Assembly (NCBI GenBank): GCA_030427705.1
Contig: JAUIBR010000023.1
Span: 1-64,000 of the forward strand
DNA length: 64,000 nt
Direction: 5' to 3'
Source: a bacterium
GTDB lineage: Bacteria > Myxococcota_A > Bradymonadia > Bradymonadales > Bradymonadaceae
Shown here one piece after another: positions 53,348 to 61,988 of the stretch. The first letter of the stretch is position 1. Every line of letters begins with the position of its first letter. Both the position numbers and the translations under genes were made by a program. The notes beneath the pieces are model-generated. The model did not search any database and was not told the origin of the DNA. It saw only the letters and a program-made list of their open reading frames with translations.

Positions 53348-54097
53348 ATGACCTGCATGATGCGCCTTGAACACAAACTCTTCTTCTTGATTGTCGCCAC
53401 CTTCTTGGCCGGTTGCGCCACGCCGAATCCAGTAGGTGTTCGTGCGAAATTCGACGACACGAAAGTCCGGTCGGTCACCGTTTTTCCCGCCTACAGTCTT
53501 GCTTCGTTTGGACTGTCGGCTTCGGAGTCGGCATACGTTGGGCGGGTCTATACCGAGGCGATGGTCGAGTGGGCTCATGGCGCAGGGCTTCAAGTCGTCA
53601 CGTTGGACGAACTCAAAGCGAACCTTGGAGACAAAGCGAAGCAGTCGATTAACGACGGGTACCCACCGACCCTACCGCTTGATCGAGCCTTTGAACCTAA
53701 GGAGGTCGAGTTCATTGGGGCGGAAGTCGAAATGGTCCAGAAATTAAGCGAGCTTCAGGCTTTGCCAACCGACGCGATCCTGGTGGGCGAAATCGTGTAT
53801 CAGACCGAGGGGCGCTGCGAAGAGCCAGCGACCGAGCACTCCGACCGCGCGTGGGTCGACGGTCAACAGGAAATGGAAGACTGTCTGGTGAGCCACTTCC
53901 AAGCGAAGCTAGTGCACATTCCCAGCGGGGAGACGATCTGGCACAACCGTGCGCTATTGGAGCGCCGCGCGATCGCGTCCCCCGAGACACGACTCCGTAC
54001 GATCAAGCAAGCCGTCGCGATGACCCTTCAAGGAGCCGGTGGCGCGACCTCTGTGCTTGGAACCGCGGCTAAGCAATCGGTTGCGACCCGACCTTAA
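53348..54097 (+). CDS. Lipoprotein of unknown function
   Basis: A 249-residue lipoprotein with signal ending LAGC (C23). The mature domain looks alpha/beta, with SVTVFPAYSLASFG, AMVEWAHGAGLQVVTLDEL and ILVGEIVYQTEGRCEEP. That resembles secreted CsgG/LpoB-like or DUF799-like lipoproteins that help assemble envelope machines, but the match is loose. Two Cys near 160-178 may bond. I use ATG 53348, though two other ATGs follow within five codons. It overlaps sctV by 29 bases at the convergent end. Confidence 0.75.
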   Translation: MTCMMRLEHKLFFLIVATFLAGCATPNPVGVRAKFDDTKVRSVTVFPAYSLASFGLSASESAYVGRVYTEAMVEWAHGAGLQVVTLDELKANLGDKAKQSINDGYPPTLPLDRAFEPKEVEFIGAEVEMVQKLSELQALPTDAILVGEIVYQTEGRCEEPATEHSDRAWVDGQQEMEDCLVSHFQAKLVHIPSGETIWHNRALLERRAIASPETRLRTIKQAVAMTLQGAGGATSVLGTAAKQSVATRP

Positions 54098-56141
54098 TCG
54101 TACCCATTGGCTGCACCACCGCGGTGGGCTCCAACTCTTGATACGCCATCACAGCGACGTCTGGCATTTCTAACTCCACCAGCCGTTTTACATAGCGACG
54201 CACACTCTGGTCCGTCAGGACAACGGGCAAACGACCGGCACGCAGGTCTTCGGTGACGTTTGATTTGACCGCCATCATGATTTCGGACGAGACCGACGGT
54301 GGCATCGATAGGAAGTTCCCGGATTCGGTCACGCGAATCGACCCGGCAACCATGTCTTCGATCTCTCGATCGAGCACATAGGCAACGCTTCCCGGTTCCG
54401 TAAGTCGATGCGTTAGATATGCCGATAGCCCCTCTCGCACGCGCTCCGTAAGTTCTACCGCGTCACGATACTCCGGATTGGATGCAATGACGCCCAGGAT
54501 GGCTTTCATGTTCCGAATCGACACGCCTTCGGCGACCAGACGACGAAGCACTTCAGTCAAATCCACAACGGAAATCACCTTCGGCACAACCTCTTGAACC
54601 ACGGCAGGGAAGCGGGTCTCAAGCTGATTCAGCAGGTTCTGAACGTCTTGTACGCCCACGAACTTCTGCGCATTTGCTTTGATGCCAGCGGTCAAATGAA
54701 TCAAGCTGTAGCCTGCGAAATCCCAAGTCCGAAACCCAGCAGAATCCAGTGATTCAGCGTGTCTCTCATCCACCCACGACGCCGGTTTGCGGTTTACGGG
54801 GTGCGTGGTCAATTCGCCGACTGCGAACGCTTCTATCGCATCGGGGGCAGCGGCGACGAAACGCTTGCCTGCCTCAAACTCAAATGATGAAACTGGTAAC
54901 TCATCGATAGAGATTCGGCCCTTGTTGGCACCTACCCCACGTGCGTCTGTCCGAATTCGCACGGCCGGAACCTTGACCCCCAATTCCAGGAAGACCCCCT
55001 CGCGCATTGCACCGAGAGCGCCTTGCAGCCACTGCGCCCGCTCCGGGGGAAGCATGCTCCCCTGCCCTAGTTCCAGCGTGATCGGTGTGACCATCGGTAC
55101 CATGGTCTTTGCCTGCCGTTCGCTACTGCTCACCTCCGCCTTCACCACTTCCAACTCGGGCTCTTCAACGACATCGGGCTGAAGCAGCCGATAAGCGACA
55201 AACCCTAGAATCACGCCCATCGATACGAACGGAATCGTGGGGAGGCCTGGGATGATGCCCAACAGCACCAACAAACCTCCCGTTATCGCCAACGCCTTTG
55301 GGTGCGCAATGACCTGCCCGACGATGTCGCCGCCAAGGTGGCCCGAGTCATCCGACGCAACACGCGTCACAATGATGCCCGCCGTCATCGCGATCAGGAG
55401 CGCCGGGATCTGGCTGACCAAGCCATCGCCGATCGTCAACAGGGTGTAGACCGACGCGGCCTCCGCGGGTGCCATGTCGAGTTGGAGGACCCCAACAACC
55501 ATGCCAGCCACGATATTGATCCCGGTGATGATCATCCCGGCGATCGCATCCCCCTTGACGAACTTCATCGCGCCATCCATCGCACCGTACAGCTGGCTTT
55601 CCTGCTGAAGCATGGACCGCTTTCTTCGGGCCTCTTCAAGGTCGAACGCACCCGCCCTCAGATCGGCATCGATGGCCATCTGCCGCCCAGGCATCGCATC
55701 CAACGTAAAACGCGCCGCAACCTCTGAGACACGCTCTGAACCCTTGGCGATAACCAAAAACTGAATGATGGTCAGGATGAGGAAGATCACCGCTCCCACC
55801 ACATAGTTCCCCTGAACAACGAAATTACCGAAGGCGTCAATAACCGACCCGGCATCCGCCTGGAGCAAAATCAAGCGCGTCGAAGACACGTTGAGCGCCA
55901 ACCGAAACAGTGTCGTCAGCAACAAAATGGAGGGAAACGACGCGAGCTTAATCGCGTTAGGAATGTACAAACTCACCATCAACAACGTGACGGCAAACGC
56001 AATATTGGTGGCCAGCAAGATGTCCAGCAAGCCCGTAGGCAGCGGGACGATCATCATCCCGACGACGCCGACGACCACAAACGCTAGGGCGATGTCGCTA
56101 TGTTTACGAAAGCGAGCAGCGAAGCTGTTTGAGCTGTTCAT
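54069..56141 (-). CDS. sctV: SctV/FlhA-family type III secretion export-gate protein
   Basis: The large export-gate protein of type III secretion (690 residues). Eight or so membrane spans in the first 330 residues are followed by a cytoplasmic C-terminal domain that forms the ring receiving substrates. The conserved loop reads AMDGAMKFVKGDAIAG; MKFVKG is more like SctV than the SKFVRG of FlhA. MMIVPLPTGLLD opens the protein and DVAVMAYQEL is near the end. No other T3SS or flagellar gene is in the window, so it is an orphan here. A GGGGG ribosome site precedes ATG. A flagellar role is possible. Confidence 0.88.
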   Translation of the reverse strand: MNSSNSFAARFRKHSDIALAFVVVGVVGMMIVPLPTGLLDILLATNIAFAVTLLMVSLYIPNAIKLASFPSILLLTTLFRLALNVSSTRLILLQADAGSVIDAFGNFVVQGNYVVGAVIFLILTIIQFLVIAKGSERVSEVAARFTLDAMPGRQMAIDADLRAGAFDLEEARRKRSMLQQESQLYGAMDGAMKFVKGDAIAGMIITGINIVAGMVVGVLQLDMAPAEAASVYTLLTIGDGLVSQIPALLIAMTAGIIVTRVASDDSGHLGGDIVGQVIAHPKALAITGGLLVLLGIIPGLPTIPFVSMGVILGFVAYRLLQPDVVEEPELEVVKAEVSSSERQAKTMVPMVTPITLELGQGSMLPPERAQWLQGALGAMREGVFLELGVKVPAVRIRTDARGVGANKGRISIDELPVSSFEFEAGKRFVAAAPDAIEAFAVGELTTHPVNRKPASWVDERHAESLDSAGFRTWDFAGYSLIHLTAGIKANAQKFVGVQDVQNLLNQLETRFPAVVQEVVPKVISVVDLTEVLRRLVAEGVSIRNMKAILGVIASNPEYRDAVELTERVREGLSAYLTHRLTEPGSVAYVLDREIEDMVAGSIRVTESGNFLSMPPSVSSEIMMAVKSNVTEDLRAGRLPVVLTDQSVRRYVKRLVELEMPDVAVMAYQELEPTAVVQPMGTIKVGSQPIA

Positions 56142-56164
56142 GAATCCCCCAATTCAGTTTGGGC

Positions 56165-56205
56165 AAAAAGCAGTGAGTGTGTTCGACTTATGAACCAAAC
56201 TCACT
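56165..56205 (-). terminator. Terminator of the Asn-rich lipoprotein gene
   Basis: AGTGAGT (56172-56178) pairs with ACTCACT (56199-56205), with an inner GTTC/GAAC (56181-56184 and 56192-56195). On the minus strand the stem is followed by TTTTT (56169-56165). It lies between the lipoprotein stop and sctV. Confidence 0.65.
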
Positions 56206-56229
56206 TCGCCTGCAAGGTCAATTCAGCGC

Positions 56230-57423
56230 CTAAGGCAACACGCAGAACGTGTCGATGCCATCCGTCTGACAGGTTCCACCACTCTCGAGACAAATCTCGG
56301 TAAGCGTTGGTGCTCCGACCTGTCCGCCAAGCGGCGTGTTACCACACGCCGGATCGCAACGACCTGCCGTGCAGCGGCCACTCGCGCCGCAATCGTTATC
56401 ACTGGTGCATGATGGCAAGCAGCTACCCAAGAACTCCAGCGTACCCATGGTCGAGCCTGGCTTGAACCCAATGGGTTGGCAGGCGTAGCCCCCACGGCAG
56501 CCGCCGTCGCATGATGCGCGGCAGAAAGCCAATTCGCCGCCCTGCTGGTCATCTACAATCGTGCAAACGCCACCGCCACAAGCTTCCGATTCGTAGGCAA
56601 ATGGCGCCGTAATGTCCTGTGGAATGGGGCATGGTTCAGCGATGCAGTAACCGTTCGTGAAGCCAGTGGCGTTTCCGTCCATATCCGTGTCTGGAATGCA
56701 GAAACCATCAAGAGCGCCGCCATTGCAGTCCGAATCTTGGGCGCATGCACCACCAAGGTTCGTTGGGGTCGCGCAACCGCACTCTTGCGTCAAACCAAAC
56801 TCGCCACATCGCAAGGTCGACAGGTCATCACAGGTCTGGGTGACAAACTGTTCCAGCGCCGCTCGGAAGTTCGGGTTCGACGCGGCGTCCTGAGCGCAGG
56901 TCGTTCCGCCCGCAGGACCGTTCAGGCACTGCGTGCGAATGCTGTCGAGCGTCGTGCGGTCCGTCGCATCCAACGTGCAGTTGTTCGTAATGCACGACCC
57001 GTACAACAAGTCACACGCCTGCTCGCAAAGTTGCGTCGCAGTCGCATTGTTGGTCGAGTTGTTCGAATTGGTGTTGTTGTTGGTCGTGTTGTTGTTCGTG
57101 TTGTTGGTGTTATTGACGTTGTTCAAGTTATTAACATTGTTCATGTTATTAACATTGTTGACGTTGTTCACGTTGTTGACGTTGTTCGCGTTGTTCATCG
57201 CCTCCAGATTGAGGCAAATTCCCTCAAAACACGTGAATCCCACAGCACAAACCCCTGCCTGACACTGGTCGAAGCATTTGGTCTCACCCAACGCCGTTGC
57301 ATACTGTTGATTCGCGTCACAACGCGAAGACTTCTCGCTGTCACCACAAGCGACAACCAAAAGCGTTACGGCCAGAAGACCACAGAGTAAGCCCAAAACT
57401 CGGGGGGAGGTCACGTTCGTCAT
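56230..57423 (-). CDS. Cysteine-rich lipoprotein with Asn-rich linker
   Basis: A 397-residue lipoprotein (signal ends VVAC, C26) with a Cys-rich stretch (CFDQCQAGVCAVGFTCFEGIC), then about 55 residues of almost pure NNV/NNT-type repeats. A helical part and a second Cys-rich C-terminal half follow (CAQDSDCNGG, CDGGCRGGYAC, CGASGRCTAGRC). Such 'EGF-like' Cys modules are common on secreted proteins of this group. The linker is probably a flexible spacer. I use ATG 57423 (signal fits well); an ATG seven codons earlier is possible. Binding function unknown. Confidence 0.8.
   Translation of the reverse strand: MTNVTSPRVLGLLCGLLAVTLLVVACGDSEKSSRCDANQQYATALGETKCFDQCQAGVCAVGFTCFEGICLNLEAMNNANNVNNVNNVNNVNNMNNVNNLNNVNNTNNTNNNTTNNNTNSNNSTNNATATQLCEQACDLLYGSCITNNCTLDATDRTTLDSIRTQCLNGPAGGTTCAQDAASNPNFRAALEQFVTQTCDDLSTLRCGEFGLTQECGCATPTNLGGACAQDSDCNGGALDGFCIPDTDMDGNATGFTNGYCIAEPCPIPQDITAPFAYESEACGGGVCTIVDDQQGGELAFCRASCDGGCRGGYACQPIGFKPGSTMGTLEFLGSCLPSCTSDNDCGASGRCTAGRCDPACGNTPLGGQVGAPTLTEICLESGGTCQTDGIDTFCVLP
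57045..57199 (-). repeat. Low-complexity repeat encoding Asn-rich linker
   Basis: A short-period repeat built of codons AAC, AAT and one variable codon, giving Asn-Asn-X units. It reads as GTTGTT-type repeats on the plus strand. The number of units may vary by slippage. Confidence 0.85.
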
Positions 57424-57483
57424 CCAACAACCCACTAGTGACATGGCGGCTCGACACCGCCATTAAACATACGTAGACAAAAA

Positions 57484-57497
57484 TCCTACATGTAGGA
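57484..57497. promoter_or_regulatory. 14-bp perfect palindrome, possible operator
   Basis: TCCTACATGTAGGA is its own reverse complement. It lies just downstream of the likely start of transcription from the 57509-57536 promoter, where a repressor would block it. Confidence 0.45.
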
Positions 57498-57508
57498 CAC
57501 AGGCCTAA

Positions 57509-57536
57509 ACTCTAGCGTTCCCCAATTTCATGTCAA
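57509..57536 (-). promoter_or_regulatory. Sigma-70-type promoter of the Asn-rich lipoprotein gene
   Basis: TTGACA (57536-57531, a perfect -35) is followed after 16 bases by TAGAGT (57514-57509) on the minus strand, about 85 bases before ATG 57423. Confidence 0.55.
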
Positions 57537-57570
57537 GCGGTGGCTTATCCGGCGACGGTGATTGGTTCGC

Positions 57571-58665
57571 CTAATGGAAGGGAAGTTGTGAACCTTCAAC
57601 GCGATTCAGGTGATGCGGGTCGTGTGTTCCCCCGCGCATACCAGTCGCCAAGAAGATCGTCATGGCCATCATGATGTAGCGTTGAACAAACGCCATCACT
57701 TGAGCGGGATTACGTGCCGACTCCGAATCACGGTTCCACTGAACCGTCTGTTCCTCGTCAATCAGCTCAGCGGGTTGCATCATCGCTGCGTAGATGGAGT
57801 GCTCCAGCGCTTGAATGACGTCAAATGCCGTTCCATAGCGACTATCAACGTCTTTCGACATCGCTCGCATAATGACGCTCTCAAACTCCTCAGTCAGCCC
57901 AGGATTGAAGGCTCGTGGCGCTTCCGGTGTCGACATCACGTGCGCGTCCATGAGCTCACGAATCGGCATTCCCTCATATGGACGACGACCGCACGCTGCC
58001 TCGTACATCATGACACCGACACTGTAGATATCGGATGCTGTGCATACGGTTTCGGGGTCCTGAACCTCTTCGGGCGAGATGTAGGCTGCGGTTCCGACGA
58101 TCTTCGTTCGGTCCTCTTGCGGAAGCGGCTCATGTGCAAAGCGCGCGACGCCGAAATCAATGATTTTGGCGACAAGCCGGCCTTCGTGATTTGTGATCAT
58201 CATGTTCGCGGGCTTCAAGTCGCGATGGATGATGCCCTTTCGATGTGCGTGACCTAGTCCACGCAAGATATCGACGAAAAGGCACGTCAGGTCGGTCTCT
58301 TCGAGTTCATCGAAGTGCCCAATCCACTCCTCAAGAGTGTGCCCCTCGATATACTCCATGACGAAAGCGACCTGCTCCCCAATCTCAAGAATTTCTTGGA
58401 ATGACACGATGTTCGGATGGTTCATCGTCATCATCATGCGAGCTTCACGAAGAAATCGCTTGCGCTTCACCGGATCCGAGACCAGATGCGGGTGAAGGAC
58501 CTTAATGGCCACGGGTTCAAACGATTCCGAGTGCCGAGCGCGATACACAAAGCTGGTCGCGCCGGTTCCTGCGAATCCGTTGATGACATAGTCGCCGATA
58601 CGGTCACCGTATCGAAGCGTAGGACGGGGTTTTGAGTCGGGTTTGCGCCGAATCTGACTCGCCAT
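57571..58665 (-). CDS. Soluble Ser/Thr protein kinase
   Basis: A 364-residue Hanks-type kinase. The glycine loop reads AGTGATSFVY (third Gly replaced by Thr), the ATP Lys is in VAIK (K55), HRD is at 147-149, DFG at 170-172 and GTAAYISPEE after it, so it should be active. No convincing membrane span is seen; a hydrophobic stretch near 330-345 (IMMAMTIFLATGM) could be a weak anchor. GGAGGG lies five bases before ATG. It sits just downstream of rpoD behind a terminator and has its own leader. Targets unknown; the FHA protein at 52.3 kb is a candidate reader. Confidence 0.92.
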   Translation of the reverse strand: MASQIRRKPDSKPRPTLRYGDRIGDYVINGFAGTGATSFVYRARHSESFEPVAIKVLHPHLVSDPVKRKRFLREARMMMTMNHPNIVSFQEILEIGEQVAFVMEYIEGHTLEEWIGHFDELEETDLTCLFVDILRGLGHAHRKGIIHRDLKPANMMITNHEGRLVAKIIDFGVARFAHEPLPQEDRTKIVGTAAYISPEEVQDPETVCTASDIYSVGVMMYEAACGRRPYEGMPIRELMDAHVMSTPEAPRAFNPGLTEEFESVIMRAMSKDVDSRYGTAFDVIQALEHSIYAAMMQPAELIDEEQTVQWNRDSESARNPAQVMAFVQRYIMMAMTIFLATGMRGGTHDPHHLNRVEGSQLPFH

Positions 58666-58734
58666 TTGGACCCTCCGTGGTCAAAGCGAATGCTTGAGAT
58701 TCCCCTGAAGTTTCGCTCGCAAATGGCAAACGTC

Positions 58735-58769
58735 AAAAAAAATGTCCCACAGCTTGCTGCTGCAGGACA
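58735..58769 (-). terminator. Rho-independent terminator after rpoD
   Basis: TGTCC (58743-58747) pairs with GGACA (58765-58769), with an inner CAGC/GCTG. On the minus strand it is followed by eight T (58742-58735). It lies just downstream of the sigma factor gene. Confidence 0.9.
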
Positions 58770-58794
58770 AATTTTCCGAAGAGGGGTCGCTGGG

Positions 58795-60390
58795 CTAGCC
58801 CTGCCCGTCGTAGAAAGGCCGGAGCGCATCGGCACGGCTTGGCTGGCGAAGTTTCTGAAGCGCCTTCGCCTCAATCTGACGAATACGCTCGCGAGTCAGG
58901 TTAAAGTCCTGACCAACCTCTTCCAGCGTATGGTCGGTCTTTTCACCGATACCAAATCGCATTCGCAGAATCTTCTCTTCGCGTGGCGTGAGCCCCTCAA
59001 GCATTGCTTGAGTTTGGTCCCGAAGGTCCTGGCTGACCGCTTCCTCCATCGGACTCGGAGAGTTTTCGTCTTCGATGAAATCTCCAAGTTGACTGTCGTC
59101 CTCACCAATTGGCGTTTCGAGGCTCACAGGCTGTCGCGAGATTCGAAGTGCCCGACGCACTGCTTCAACCGGGATTTCCAACTTCTCGGCAATCTCAGCT
59201 GGCTCTGGCTCTCGACCCAGCTCCTGTTCGAGCTGCCGCCCCGTACGAACGATACGGTTAATCGTCTCAATCAAGTGCACAGGGATTCGAATGGTACGCG
59301 CTTGGTCTGCAATCGCGCGCGTAATCGCCTGCCGAATCCACCACGTAGCATACGTCGAAAACTTGTGGCCGCGCTGATACTCAAACTTCTCAACCGCACG
59401 CATGAGGCCGATGTTTCCTTCCTGAATCAAATCCAAGAAGTGCATTCCGCGATTCACATACTTCTTTGCAATCGATACGACCAAGCGAAGGTTGGCTCGA
59501 ATCATCTCGCTTTTGCCACGCTCTGAGCGTCGTTCACCTTCGATGATGTCTGTAACCAGGACGTTCAATTCATCGAGGGGCATTCCAAACTCTGCCTCCA
59601 CGAGTCGGCGCAAATCAGCAGCACCCTCCCGAAGGTTGATGTACTCGATGAGGTCGTCCTCGCTAACTCGTTTGTACTCAACGACTTCGCCATCGAGGTA
59701 AAGCTCAGCCATTTCCTCAACGCGTTTCTGAAGAATATGACGACTTTCACAGAATCGTTGCATTCGTGCTTCAGCACGCTGAACGTTCATCAAGCCACCT
59801 TTCAGGTAGCTTACAATCTCAGCGATGAATCGCAGGGAGAGCTTACATTCGGTCACGGCCTTGGCGAGCTTCTTACGCTGCTTAGCGTATTCCTTTTCGG
59901 CAGCTTCAAGCTTCGTTTTTGCGGGGCGTTTTTGCGCTTGCAGCTGTTCAAGTTCATCGCGTGCTTCTTGGAATCGAGTGAAAGCACGGCGAAGTCGGTC
60001 GAAACGTTTGAAAGTGGCATCAGATACGGGTTGGTCCGAATCCTCCGGACCCGGTTCGTATTCGTCAAAGACCTCGCGAGCTCGGGCCGTGCCCGCTCGA
60101 AGTCGGTCGGGCAGCGCAAGAATCATCTCGATGCCTGCGTCGCAACTCAGGATGGCTTCGAAGATGATAAATCGACCAGCTTCGATCTCTTTCGCAATCG
60201 CAACCTCGCCTTCACGGGTCAGCAATGTGACCTGCCCGATTCGACGGAGATACATTTTTACTGGGTCAAACCCATCCTTCCACTCGTCCTTCCCGGACCC
60301 GCGCATTCGCGCTTCTTTACGCTCCTGGGTGCGTTGCGCAATGAAGTCATTATTAGTGTCGGATTTCGCTACCTTGCTCGTTTCGCCCAC
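58795..60390 (-). CDS. rpoD: Primary RNA polymerase sigma factor
   Basis: The 531-residue sigma-70 has region 1.2 ([21 protein letters not shown]), a long non-conserved insertion (about 100-230), region 2 ([33 protein letters not shown]), region 3 ([13 protein letters not shown]) and region 4 ([34 protein letters not shown]). It lacks the acidic region 1.1 of E. coli RpoD. The start is GTG 60390 with GAGG six bases upstream. It should be the housekeeping factor; the 513-base upstream leader is unusually long. Confidence 0.93.
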   Translation of the reverse strand: MGETSKVAKSDTNNDFIAQRTQERKEARMRGSGKDEWKDGFDPVKMYLRRIGQVTLLTREGEVAIAKEIEAGRFIIFEAILSCDAGIEMILALPDRLRAGTARAREVFDEYEPGPEDSDQPVSDATFKRFDRLRRAFTRFQEARDELEQLQAQKRPAKTKLEAAEKEYAKQRKKLAKAVTECKLSLRFIAEIVSYLKGGLMNVQRAEARMQRFCESRHILQKRVEEMAELYLDGEVVEYKRVSEDDLIEYINLREGAADLRRLVEAEFGMPLDELNVLVTDIIEGERRSERGKSEMIRANLRLVVSIAKKYVNRGMHFLDLIQEGNIGLMRAVEKFEYQRGHKFSTYATWWIRQAITRAIADQARTIRIPVHLIETINRIVRTGRQLEQELGREPEPAEIAEKLEIPVEAVRRALRISRQPVSLETPIGEDDSQLGDFIEDENSPSPMEEAVSQDLRDQTQAMLEGLTPREEKILRMRFGIGEKTDHTLEEVGQDFNLTRERIRQIEAKALQKLRQPSRADALRPFYDGQG

Positions 60391-60903
60391 GACTCACCTC
60401 ACTCACGGGGAGCAGCTTTCGCTGATTTCTTGGCCTAACCGATGGAAGACAGTGTGCTTGATTACCGAAGCCCGCCTTGGGTTTCGGCCTTCTATTGAAA
60501 TTCTGAAAAGAATTTCGTAGAAGTGCGCACCGGCCTCCATGCTCACGGAAAACCATCAGCAGGTTCCGTGCCAAAGCATTGAAGAAGTTCGCAAAGCCAC
60601 GTGGGCTCTTGTGATGCATCGTAATTCTTTGCTCAGACTGGAATTCTGCTACCTGAAATGATGACATACGTGTCACACCCTTGCGAAAACTCTTTGCACA
60701 CAGGGTCTCAGTTCACAGAACAGATGCTGCGGTTCACCGAATCGCTAAACAGGTAAACGCGCGAAAAATCGGAGTTCTTCCCACTTTTTGCACCCGGAAC
60801 AGCATTTCCTACGAATGTCAAGTCAGCGTGATCAACGGTGTAGATCACAGAGATCGCTCTCAGAATTCTGTGGACCCAAATCAAATAGTGGAGACTGAAG
60901 GCC
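60391..60903. other. Long intergenic leader before rpoD, no gene seen
   Basis: In these 513 bases I see no convincing gene: open frames here lack ribosome sites and family sequence. Structures present are a CCGAA..CCC/GGG..TTCGG hairpin (60465-60487) near the rpoD start, a palindrome CAGAATTCTG (60861-60870), and a CACAGA/TCTGTG inverted repeat around it. The minus strand has a TTGACA without a good -10 near 60820. It probably holds rpoD promoters and a long 5' leader. Confidence 0.6.
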
Positions 60904-61503
60904 TCAGGTCGCGAGGGCCCGTAGCTCTTGCAATTCAGTGCGGACCGCAGTGATAGCGCGGCGGCGACGTTGTTCGCGTGCAACAAGTGCGGCACGCAAC
61001 TCATCGCGCTCCTGAGTCACAACTTCCATATGTCGCTCAAGCATTTCCAATTCTTGCGGATTGCTGGACGGTGAGGCTTCGATTCGGTCTTGAAGGCTAA
61101 GAATCTCAGCGTTCAAGCTCTCGATTTCCTCCGCTTGGGCGTTCATCGTGGCGCGCGTTTCAGCAAGTTCTGATTGCGCTAACTCAAGCTCAGCTTGCGT
61201 TTGGACAAGCTGCTCGCTGGCGGATTCATCTTCCACCAGCGGCAACTCACCCTGTCGATTCAGTACCAATTGACGGCGAGCGCCGGCAATTGTGTACATG
61301 TCTTCGTAAAGAAGCTCCCGAATCTGCACTAGGAGTTCAACATCCCGTCGTTGATAGGCCCGCTGACCTGTTTTGGTTTTCTCAGGGCGCAATTGCTCGA
61401 ACTCAGTTTCCCAATATCGGAGCACATACGGCTCCAGATTGAGCAACTTCGCAATCTCACCAATCTTGAAATAGGTCTTTTCGGGAATCTGGACAGGATC
61501 CAC
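60904..61503 (-). CDS. MerR-family transcription regulator with coiled-coil C-terminus
   Basis: A 199-residue regulator. The N-terminal winged helix (about 10-80) has YFKIGEIAKLLNLEPYVLRYWETEF and RRDVELL, matching MerR. A long coiled coil follows (about 90-190), without the metal-binding Cys of classical MerR. This type, next to ihfA and pheT, is conserved in deltaproteobacteria, but its signal is unknown. It is third in the pheT-ihfA-merR order, 50 bases after ihfA. Confidence 0.9.
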   Translation of the reverse strand: MDPVQIPEKTYFKIGEIAKLLNLEPYVLRYWETEFEQLRPEKTKTGQRAYQRRDVELLVQIRELLYEDMYTIAGARRQLVLNRQGELPLVEDESASEQLVQTQAELELAQSELAETRATMNAQAEEIESLNAEILSLQDRIEASPSSNPQELEMLERHMEVVTQERDELRAALVAREQRRRRAITAVRTELQELRALAT

Positions 61504-61553
61504 GTCGCCCTCCTTGGTCGCGGCTTATGGGCCATCGTGGCCCGCCGGTGGTT

Positions 61554-61835
61554 TTAATTGTTCAGGTCGTCTTTTAACACCTGACTGACTTTGAAGCGAA
61601 GGACTTTCCGCTCTGGAATCATGATTTCCACGCCTGTGCGAGGATTTCGGCCAACGCGCTCGCCCTTCTGACGAACTTCAAACTTACCGAATCCGCTAAC
61701 CTTGATCGAATCCCCGTCTTCCAGGGTCTCTTTCATGGTCTCGAAAACGGCTTCAACGTAATCGGAAGCTTCCTTTTTTGTAACGCCAACACGTTCATAA
61801 ACGCTGTTTACGATACCGGCTTTTGTCATCGTCAT
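61554..61835 (-). CDS. ihfA: Integration host factor subunit alpha (HU/IHF family)
   Basis: A 93-residue DNA-bending protein of the HU/IHF family. The beta arms carry RNPRTG, and the N-terminal helices match IhfA (GVTKKEASDYVEAVFETMKE, then SGFGKFEV). GGAGAG lies about seven bases before ATG 61835. It has a good promoter upstream. IhfA normally pairs with IhfB; the gene order after pheT supports IhfA over HU. Confidence 0.9.
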   Translation of the reverse strand: MTMTKAGIVNSVYERVGVTKKEASDYVEAVFETMKETLEDGDSIKVSGFGKFEVRQKGERVGRNPRTGVEIMIPERKVLRFKVSQVLKDDLNN

Positions 61836-61926
61836 AACTGCTCTCCTATAGACGACCGGTAGTTCGCGTCTGCCAAGACTCGAACCGGAAATAATTCAAC
61901 TGACCCACGCCAGTTTTACCAACACA

Positions 61927-61955
61927 GTTGTAAACTTACAGTGACATTGGTTCAA
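61927..61955 (-). promoter_or_regulatory. Sigma-70-type promoter of ihfA-merR
   Basis: TTGAAC (61955-61950) and TACAAC (61932-61927) with a 17-base spacer on the minus strand, about 90 bases before the ihfA ATG. Confidence 0.6.
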
Positions 61956-61988
61956 GTAGCCAACCCAAAATGGCACAGAATCTGCGGA

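Noticed and set aside
56737-57390. A 217-codon Arg/Val-rich plus-strand frame opposite the Asn-rich lipoprotein
   Set aside because: It is the reverse reading of the repeat and Cys-rich gene; composition is artefactual.
60353-60676. A 107-codon minus-strand frame over the rpoD start
   Set aside because: It overlaps rpoD in another frame and has no ribosome site or family sequence.
60681-60953. A 90-codon open frame in the rpoD leader
   Set aside because: No ribosome site, unlikely amino-acid mix, and it runs into merR on the other strand.
61865-61890. A tRNA-like GGTTCGAGTC on the minus strand, resembling a T-loop
   Set aside because: The flanking bases do not form the T stem and no acceptor or anticodon arm can be found.
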